NCBI GenBank assembly: GCA_018399795.1
Contig: JAGYOC010000175.1
Coordinates: forward strand, 1 to 10,769
Direction: 5' to 3'
Origin: Dehalococcoidales bacterium
GTDB taxonomy: Bacteria; Chloroflexota; Dehalococcoidia; Dehalococcoidales; UBA5760
Length of the DNA stretch: 10,769 nucleotides
Shown: in pieces, positions 6,771-10,769 of the stretch
How the letters are laid out: the number at the start of each line of letters is the position of its first letter
Position numbering within the stretch: the first letter of the stretch is position 1
Notes under the pieces: generated by a model
Database searches by the model: none
Told to the model about the DNA's origin: nothing
Seen by the model: the letters and a program-made list of their open reading frames with translations, nothing else
Position numbers and translations under genes: made by a program

Positions 6771-6802
6771 AATTTGCTGTACCTGATTGACAAATTCTCA
6801 GG
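6771..6802. repeat. Two overlapping, mutually exclusive inverted repeats before the zinc-ribbon gene
   Basis: AATTTG (6771-6776) pairs with CAAATT (6791-6796), and CCTGA (6782-6786) pairs with TCAGG (6798-6802). The arms interleave, so only one hairpin can form at a time. They occupy the 54-nt gap just upstream of the GGAGGT site of the small zinc-ribbon gene. The stems are short (5-6 bp), so chance is possible. Confidence 0.35.
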
Positions 6803-6809
6803 CAGCGCA

Positions 6810-7367
6810 CTACATATTCTCCATCTCTTCTATGGAACGCTGGATACTGGATAGCTGCTCCGAAAGCACCTTCAGCTTTTCTTTCAGGTCCTTCAACTCC
6901 TGGGTCGTATCATTCCGCTGCGAGGCCACAGATTCACCTGCCGATGCACTACTGGCTCTCATCCCTCTCCCCATACCGCGTCCCATGCCTCTGCCAGCCC
7001 CGGCTCCCATACCGAAATGCGCGTCTACCGTGGGCTGACCAGTATGCTGATACTTACCGGAATTATAGGCATCGACAGCATCGCTGACCTTGCCACTTAC
7101 TCCCGTCAAAATACCTACCCCGGCAGCAGAAAGCACCTGGTAGGCATTGGGGCCACAGTTACCGGTAAGCACCGCACTTACCCCCTTACCCGCAATCGCC
7201 TGAGCGCTGGAAATACCAGCGCCGCCAGATGCCATGATAGCAGGATTCTCCATCGCTTCGAACTGCTTTGTTTCCGGGTCGACGATAACAAAATAGGGAC
7301 AGCGCCCAAAACGGGGGTCAACTTCAGCATCGAGACCGGGGGCACTGGCTGATACGGCTATCTTCAT
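6810..7367 (-). CDS. NifX-type cluster-binding domain protein with Gly/Arg/Met linker and coiled-coil tail
   Basis: Residues 1-110 form a PF02579 domain: MKIAVSASAPGLDAEVDPRF (1-20), GRCPYFVIVD with Cys23, ENPAIMASGGAGISSAQAI (40-58), and VLTGNCGPNAYQVL (66-79) with Cys71. This is the GNCGPNA type found in anaerobes beside Mrp genes. Residues 119-136 are a low-complexity linker, GMGAGAGRGMGRGMGRGM. Residues 155-183 (ELKDLKEKLKVLSEQLSSIQ and following) have clear heptads and should form a coiled coil, probably for oligomerisation. Ordinary members are about 110-125 residues, so the tail is an addition. Its composition matches the back half of DUF5320 proteins. The ATG at 7367 has GGGAGGAG about nine bases upstream. 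It follows the DUF134 regulator by 66 nt. The metal or cluster bound is unknown. Confidence 0.9.
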   Translation of the reverse strand: MKIAVSASAPGLDAEVDPRFGRCPYFVIVDPETKQFEAMENPAIMASGGAGISSAQAIAGKGVSAVLTGNCGPNAYQVLSAAGVGILTGVSGKVSDAVDAYNSGKYQHTGQPTVDAHFGMGAGAGRGMGRGMGRGMRASSASAGESVASQRNDTTQELKDLKEKLKVLSEQLSSIQRSIEEMENM

Positions 7368-7433
7368 TACTTGCTTCTCCTCCCTTTCTTATGTTTTGTT
7401 CAAATGTAAAAGGTAAACACCGTTATTTCTGTT

Positions 7434-7925
7434 TCAGGTAATATTTTCTGAAATACTCTGTTCAACACCTGCTTCTCCCACCCTCTTCCCCTGATAAGAA
7501 TAGCTCTTCCTCGATGGTTGCATGGCTATTATATTTGGCGATTCACAGGTAGGACATAGCCGGGGAGGTTTCTCCACCATATCTTGAAAAGTAACGTCCC
7601 ACTGGTGCCCATTTATGCAGTAGAAGCGGCGCACCTCCATCTCGAAGACACCGCCTTCAATACGTATCGCCTTTCCGTTAAGCAGAGCATCGGCCAGCTT
7701 GCTGCGTGCTGCCGCCAGCACCCGGTGGAAGGTGGGCCGGGAAATATTCATCCGCCGAGCACAGTCCGTCTGTTCCAGACCCTCCAAGTCCTTCAACCTT
7801 ATCGCCTCCGCCTCTTCAACGGAAAGACATACCTCCTTCAAGAGACGATAGGGTATTCCCACCGGTTTGAAAAAGGTGACCTCCGGTATAGAAGCGACAC
7901 AGCGAAACTTCGGTATCCTGCCCAA
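7434..7925 (-). CDS. DUF134 (COG1342) DNA-binding protein with C-terminal zinc-ribbon-like segment
   Basis: The 163-residue protein shows the DUF134 pattern: PEVTFFKPVGIPYRLLKEV (14-32), LSVEEAEAIRLKDLEGLEQT (34-53), then a helix-turn-helix around CARRMNISRPTFHRVLAAAR (55-74) and GKAIRIEGG (84-92). The HTH resembles sigma-factor region 4, so the protein is a likely transcription regulator. DUF134 genes often accompany NifX-like genes, as here. An extra C-terminal part has FYCINGH (101-107) and LCPTC (123-127), a possible zinc site. The start is a TTG at 7925 with CAGGA about six bases upstream; homologues begin at the same place (MGRxPKxR). It is the first gene of the minus-strand train and divergent from yggS, so it may control the downstream NifX block and itself. 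Confidence 0.9.
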   Translation of the reverse strand: MGRIPKFRCVASIPEVTFFKPVGIPYRLLKEVCLSVEEAEAIRLKDLEGLEQTDCARRMNISRPTFHRVLAAARSKLADALLNGKAIRIEGGVFEMEVRRFYCINGHQWDVTFQDMVEKPPRLCPTCESPNIIAMQPSRKSYSYQGKRVGEAGVEQSISENIT

Positions 7926-7959
7926 TAATATTCCTGAGATCCTATACTATTTTACTCAT

Positions 7960-7983
7960 GTTCAGAATTGATTTTATTTGAAC
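7960..7983. promoter_or_regulatory. Candidate operator: inverted GTTCA-N14-TGAAC between the divergent genes
   Basis: GTTCA (7960-7964) and TGAAC (7979-7983) are inverted around a 14-nt AT-rich spacer upstream of the DUF134 gene. A related TTTGAAC heptamer recurs on the minus strand at 7398-7404, upstream of the NifX fusion gene. Reuse of the motif before both genes would suit autoregulation by DUF134, but the half-sites are short. Confidence 0.35.
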
Positions 7984-8010
7984 TTATGTCCATTAAATGG
8001 TATCATAGCG

Positions 8011-8040
8011 TTTAAAGTAGTGTCAAGAACGTGCTAAAAT
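8011..8040 (+). promoter_or_regulatory. Candidate promoter for yggS
   Basis: TTTAAA (8011-8016) and an extended -10, TGCTAAAAT (hexamer 8035-8040), are spaced 18 bases apart. Transcription would start near 8047. That removes the GTG at 8031 as a start codon and supports the ATG at 8076. Confidence 0.45.
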
Positions 8041-8075
8041 ATCCCGTCACAAGGTTGCTGGAGGAAATCGACATT

Positions 8076-8735
8076 ATGGCGATAGGGGAAAATGTCAGAA
8101 TGATCCTGGAGGAGCTTCCCGACGGAGTAACACTGGTAGCCGCGGCCAAGACCCGTACCCCGGAAGAGATAATCGAGGCTATCAATGCAGGAATAACAAT
8201 TATCGGCGAAAATTACATCCAGGAAGCAGAGCGTGCCTACCAGGTAATTGGTAATCGGGTAAAATGGCATTTTATAGGCTCCCTTCAGAAGAACAAGGTA
8301 AGCAAGGCAGTAAAAATATTTGACATGATAGAGACCATCGATTCACCCGATATAGCCATGGAGATAGACCGGAGATGCGTCCAAATCGGGAAGTCAATGC
8401 CGGTTCTCATCGAGGTAAACAGCGGCAGGGAAAGACAGAAAACAGGTATTTTCCCCGACAACCTTGAGGATATGATAAGAGAAGTATCCAACTGCCGTAA
8501 CGTCAGTGTAATGGGGCTGATGACGATGGGTCCAATGGAGGGAAACCCGGAAGACTCTCGCCCCTTCTTCAGGGAAACAAAGAATCTCTTTGACGAAATC
8601 AAGAGACTGGATATTCCCGGCATAGAGATGCATTACCTCTCCATGGGGATGACCAATTCCTACCGGGTTGCACTCGAGGAAGGCGCCAATATAGTGAGAA
8701 TAGGTACAAGGATATTCGGGGAACGAAACTTGTGA
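8076..8735 (+). CDS. yggS: YggS-family pyridoxal phosphate homeostasis protein
   Basis: From the ATG at 8076 the protein has 219 residues. It opens MAIGENVRMILEELPDG as family members do, then TLVAAAKTRTPEEI (19-32), where Lys25 should bind PLP. Later signatures are IGENYIQEA, VKWHFIGSLQKNK, and the phosphate-binding end SMGMTNSYRVALEEGANIVR followed by IGTRIFGE. This single-domain TIM-barrel protein binds PLP without known catalysis and balances intracellular B6 vitamers and amino acids. The frame is open back to a GTG at 8031, but the extra 15 residues are not family-like and a -10 element overlaps that region; a GGAGG lies 11 bases before the ATG. YggS genes commonly sit with cell-division genes; here it stands alone beside a cupin. 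The gene starts a plus-strand pair. Confidence 0.9.
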   Translation: MAIGENVRMILEELPDGVTLVAAAKTRTPEEIIEAINAGITIIGENYIQEAERAYQVIGNRVKWHFIGSLQKNKVSKAVKIFDMIETIDSPDIAMEIDRRCVQIGKSMPVLIEVNSGRERQKTGIFPDNLEDMIREVSNCRNVSVMGLMTMGPMEGNPEDSRPFFRETKNLFDEIKRLDIPGIEMHYLSMGMTNSYRVALEEGANIVRIGTRIFGERNL

Positions 8736-8799
8736 TGGCCATTTATCACTCATCCGGCCAACTATAAACTAAATCCTAAATAAACTGCGGGAGGGAAAA

Positions 8800-9219
8800 A
8801 TGATCTGCATGAGCACCGGTGAGGTTGCGGCAACCCATGTGAAAGAGATAGAGTACCAGGGTAACATCTACCCCGTTAAGAAAGTACAGGTAAGATGGCT
8901 GACTCATAAGGACCTCGGCGGCGAGGAATATCAGCACAATCACGCTCTGCGTCACTTCACCATCGGGCCGAAGGGAGAAATTCCCATGCACAGCCACAAA
9001 TACACGCAGATAATGTATCTGGTAAGCGGTAACGCAATCTGCTGTGCTGTGGACAAGGATGGCACTGTTGAGGAAAAAGAGGTGAAACCGGGGGATTTCG
9101 CATATACCTATTCCTTCGAACCCCACGCCATCAAGAACCCCAGCGAAACTGAGCCCGTAGTCTTTCTCTGCTGTATCGATTGCGTCGATGATAAGAGGAA
9201 TTGCACTTCCCCGGCCTGA
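8800..9219 (+). CDS. Cysteine-rich single-domain cupin protein
   Basis: The 139-residue protein has the two cupin motifs. Motif 1 is GEIPMHSHKYTQIMYLVSG (59-77), with His64 and His66 as metal ligands and Gln70 where Glu is usual. Motif 2 is PGDFAYTYSFEPHAIKN (97-113), with His109 and the usual Asn113. A mononuclear metal site bound by three His plus Gln is therefore likely. Seven cysteines are present, five of them pairs or clusters: Cys81-82, and CCIDC (124-128), with Cys135 near the end. Such a tail could bind a second metal or form disulfides. Substrate and reaction are unknown; cupins range from dioxygenases and isomerases to sensors. The ATG at 8800 has GGAGG five bases upstream. It follows yggS by 64 nt on the same strand. 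Confidence 0.82.
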   Translation: MICMSTGEVAATHVKEIEYQGNIYPVKKVQVRWLTHKDLGGEEYQHNHALRHFTIGPKGEIPMHSHKYTQIMYLVSGNAICCAVDKDGTVEEKEVKPGDFAYTYSFEPHAIKNPSETEPVVFLCCIDCVDDKRNCTSPA

Positions 9220-9281
9220 GCATCAGTAAAACAACTGCCTGAACCGCTGCTTATGCCGGCCACCACAGGCCCCCCCCAAGT

Positions 9282-9926
9282 CTATGCCAGTTTCAGAGAC
9301 CTGAGGCCGTCAACTATGTCATTGAGGTCTTCGAAAGGGGTGAAGTCAACGCCGTTTTTCTTAAAGTAGGCGAGCAGGTCACCGGTAGCAAAGCAGTGAT
9401 ATGCTTGCTTGGCCGGCCCGGCATCGGAAATACCGTTACCGGCATATATCACACTGTACCCCTCTTGCTGAAACAACGTTAGGTAGGCATCCTTGAATCT
9501 ATCCTCTATTATGGTTCCTTCCGGCCCGATGTAGCGTGCCTCAACAGCGCCACCAACAAACCTGGTCGTTGCTGAGAATACCCTGACATCCTCCATTCCG
9601 ATATCCTGAAGGATCGCCCTGATGTAGAAATCCAGACCATTTGATACGATGGCGAATTCCACATTATTGTCCTGACAGAAGGCGACCAGGTCCCGGAAAC
9701 CAGGCCTCAATCTGGCTTTTTTTCTCACCAGGTCAAGCAGGATTTCTCTATCCTCTCGGACAGTGGCAAAAGCCAGAGTATTGAAACGCCCCACCGATAT
9801 CTTGCCATCCTTGTAATCCTGAAACATCCGCCGCCACCCTCTATCGCCATAGGCGTCCAAAATCAGGAAGCTCACGTCTTCAGTGGTAATGGTACCGTCG
9901 AAATCGCACTGCAAAAGGGTCTTCAT
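9282..9926 (-). CDS. HAD-superfamily phosphatase, MtnX/PSPase-like
   Basis: The 214-residue protein has all HAD motifs. Motif I is CDFDGTITTED (7-17), with Asp8 the nucleophile and Asp10 the acid/base. Motif II is IVSNGLDFYI (93-102), with Ser95. Lys145 supplies motif III, and motif IV is YAGNGISDAGPAK (161-173), with Asp168. A helical C1 cap lies between motifs I and II (WRRMFQDYKDGKISVGRFNT, 31-50). The layout fits the HAD-IB group with MtnX (methionine salvage phosphatase) and phosphoserine phosphatase; the cap and GNGISD wording favour MtnX-like. No other methionine-salvage gene is seen, so the substrate is unsettled. The ATG at 9926 has an AAGGA site 11-12 bases upstream. It follows the deformylase by 88 nt, probably in one transcript, and converges on the cupin gene. 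Confidence 0.85.
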   Translation of the reverse strand: MKTLLQCDFDGTITTEDVSFLILDAYGDRGWRRMFQDYKDGKISVGRFNTLAFATVREDREILLDLVRKKARLRPGFRDLVAFCQDNNVEFAIVSNGLDFYIRAILQDIGMEDVRVFSATTRFVGGAVEARYIGPEGTIIEDRFKDAYLTLFQQEGYSVIYAGNGISDAGPAKQAYHCFATGDLLAYFKKNGVDFTPFEDLNDIVDGLRSLKLA

Positions 9927-9940
9927 GGTAGCAATTTTCC

Positions 9941-9961
9941 TTCCGGTATTCAGGGCCGGAA
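9941..9961. repeat. Inverted repeat between the deformylase and MtnX-like genes
   Basis: TTCCGG (9941-9946) pairs with CCGGAA (9956-9961) around a 9-nt loop, a perfect 6-bp stem. It overlaps the stretch bearing the AAGGA ribosome-binding site of the phosphatase gene, so it could affect its translation. It has no T-run. Confidence 0.35.
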
Positions 9962-10014
9962 TATGAAAGACAAACGTGGTTGGGGGAACTGGTGATTATG
10001 TCAATACCCGTGTC

Positions 10015-10509
10015 TCACATCCCCCCGGCATCGGATTCGGGTACCACACGGTACAGCTTATCCACACTCTCGACACGGTCGATATAGAGCTTCCCATCGA
10101 GGTGGTCGATTTCATGCTCCAGGGCCTGTGCCATCAGCCCCTCGCCCTTAATCCTGATTGCCTTTCCCTGCCTGTCCAGGCCCTTGACCGTAACCGAAAG
10201 CGAGCGCTTTATCTCACCGCTATAGCCTGGAACACTCAGGCAGGCCTCGGTGACCTCGCGCTCACCGCTGCGCTTGACAATCTCCGGGTTGACGATGGCC
10301 ACCGGCTCTTCTTCCGGCATCTGTAGCACTATCACCCTCAGCGATACCCCGATCTGCGGCGCGGCCAGCCCTACGCCCTCCGAGTAATGCATGGTCTCAA
10401 TCATATCATCGATCAGGCGCTGAACCGATTTATCGATAGAGGACACCTTCTTCGCCTTCTGCCTCAGAACCGAATCGTGCGGAAGCTGATGCATTTTCCG
10501 AACCGACAT
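10015..10509 (-). CDS. def: Peptide deformylase
   Basis: The 164-residue enzyme removes the formyl group from the N-terminal Met of new bacterial proteins at the ribosome exit. All three catalytic motifs are present: [10 protein letters not shown] (45-54), EACLSVPG (88-95; Ala replaces the common Gly of EGCLS) with metal ligand Cys90, and HEIDH (132-136) with ligands His132 and His136 and catalytic Glu133. The N-terminal [13 protein letters not shown] (10-22) is typical. The bound metal is normally Fe(II). The ATG at 10509 is taken because MSVRK matches usual starts; no strong ribosome-binding site is visible upstream. Residue 6 is a second Met but lies too near the core. A TATAAA (minus strand, 10550-10555) is a possible -10. 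It lies upstream of the MtnX-like gene and head-to-head with tRNA-Pro. Confidence 0.95.
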   Translation of the reverse strand: MSVRKMHQLPHDSVLRQKAKKVSSIDKSVQRLIDDMIETMHYSEGVGLAAPQIGVSLRVIVLQMPEEEPVAIVNPEIVKRSGEREVTEACLSVPGYSGEIKRSLSVTVKGLDRQGKAIRIKGEGLMAQALEHEIDHLDGKLYIDRVESVDKLYRVVPESDAGGM

Positions 10510-10636
10510 AATGATGTCACTGTCCCATAAACTGCCATCTTCAGAGTGCTTTATAGAACAGCTTTCTCCTCCCCGAAATCAATGTTAGCAAATTCAAGCC
10601 ATCCCTGTCCATTGCAGAGCTTACAGCGACGGCATG

Positions 10637-10665
10637 TTGCCCGGCAGGGTGAATTATGCTAATAT
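10637..10665 (+). promoter_or_regulatory. Candidate promoter of tRNA-Pro
   Basis: TTGCCC (10637-10642) and an extended -10, TGCTAATAT (hexamer 10660-10665), are spaced 17 bases apart. A transcript starting near 10672 would have a 24-nt leader before the tRNA. Confidence 0.5.
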
Positions 10666-10695
10666 CTTGATAACTGGTGGTGCTGATATCAACGT

Positions 10696-10769
10696 CGGGG
10701 TGTAGCGCAGCCAGGTAGCGCACCTGAATGGGGTTCAGGTGGTCGGAGGTTCAAATCCTCTCACCCCGA
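10696..10769 (+). tRNA. tRNA-Pro (anticodon GGG)
   Basis: The 74-nt sequence folds into a full cloverleaf. The acceptor stem CGGGGTG pairs with CACCCCG, keeping the C1-G72 pair characteristic of tRNA-Pro. The D stem is GCGC/GCGC. The anticodon stem CCTGA/TCAGG encloses ATGGGGT, giving anticodon GGG and G37. The T arm is GGAGG, TTCAAAT, CCTCT. The discriminator base is A, as expected for proline. It reads CCC and CCU codons. The window ends exactly at the discriminator, so it is not visible whether CCA is encoded. Confidence 0.95.

Noticed and set aside
6012..7367. A nitrogenase (nif) cluster.
   Set aside because: NifX-type domains are common in anaerobes without nitrogenase, and no nifH, D, K, E, N or B is present.
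8732..8749. Hairpin GTGAT/ATCAC at the yggS stop as a terminator.
   Set aside because: The 5-bp stem is AT-rich with no T-run and the cupin follows on the same strand; chance is likely.
9220..9281. Transcription terminator between the convergent cupin and MtnX-like genes.
   Set aside because: Only GGCC-ACCACA-GGCC and a run of eight C residues (9270-9277) are present; the stem is 4 bp with no T-run.
10541..10723. Minus-strand 60-codon frame at the right end.
   Set aside because: It overlaps the tRNA-Pro gene and its promoter and has no recognisable features; the 10510-10695 gap appears to hold only promoters.
1..10769. CRISPR arrays, insertion sequences or phage genes.
   Set aside because: No regularly spaced repeats, transposase, integrase or phage-like reading frames were seen on either strand.

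Overview
The window looks like a chromosomal segment of an anaerobic, moderately GC-rich bacterium. Peptide deformylase and a bacterial tRNA-Pro rule out an archaeon. However, several families here (DUF134, NifX-like proteins, the COG0731 radical SAM protein, the COG3199 NAD kinase, DUF89) are shared mainly by archaea and strict anaerobes. Frequent TTG and GTG starts and the gene set would suit Chloroflexota/Dehalococcoidia or a similar lineage. That placement is an inference; there is no rRNA or marker gene to settle it. Every gene uses the standard stops, and TGA ends many of them.

Positions 1-7925 carry one long minus-strand gene train, read right to left. It begins with a DUF134 regulator, then a NifX-domain protein with a Gly/Arg/Met linker and a coiled-coil tail, a small Gly-rich zinc-ribbon protein, a second NifX-type protein and an Mrp/NBP35 (ApbC) ATPase. 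Next come a broken IscU/NifU-type scaffold, MobB with a C-terminal extension, a COG0731 radical SAM enzyme, a COG3199 ATP-NAD kinase-like protein, a HisC-like aminotransferase and the first 253 codons of a DUF89 phosphatase. Spacing is tight in the second half: MobB and the radical SAM gene overlap by 4 nt, and the aminotransferase ribosome-binding site touches the preceding stop codon. The first half has longer gaps containing inverted repeats and possible promoters.

Positions 8031-9219 are on the plus strand, divergent from the DUF134 gene. They hold a YggS-family PLP homeostasis protein and a small cysteine-rich cupin. Positions 9282-10509 return to the minus strand with a peptide deformylase and a MtnX-like HAD phosphatase. 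The window ends with a complete tRNA-Pro(GGG) on the plus strand with a recognisable promoter.

The most interesting part is the metal-cofactor block at 3905-7925. It combines NifX-type cluster-binding domains, Mrp, a scaffold and MobB, but no nitrogenase genes are visible. Two Fe-S functions look damaged in parallel. The scaffold has TGA codons exactly where two catalytic cysteines and one Trp/Tyr position are expected, plus a frameshift. The adjacent Mrp has lost the CxxC motif that holds its bridging cluster. Modules resembling a DUF5320 protein also appear split between the two neighbouring small proteins.
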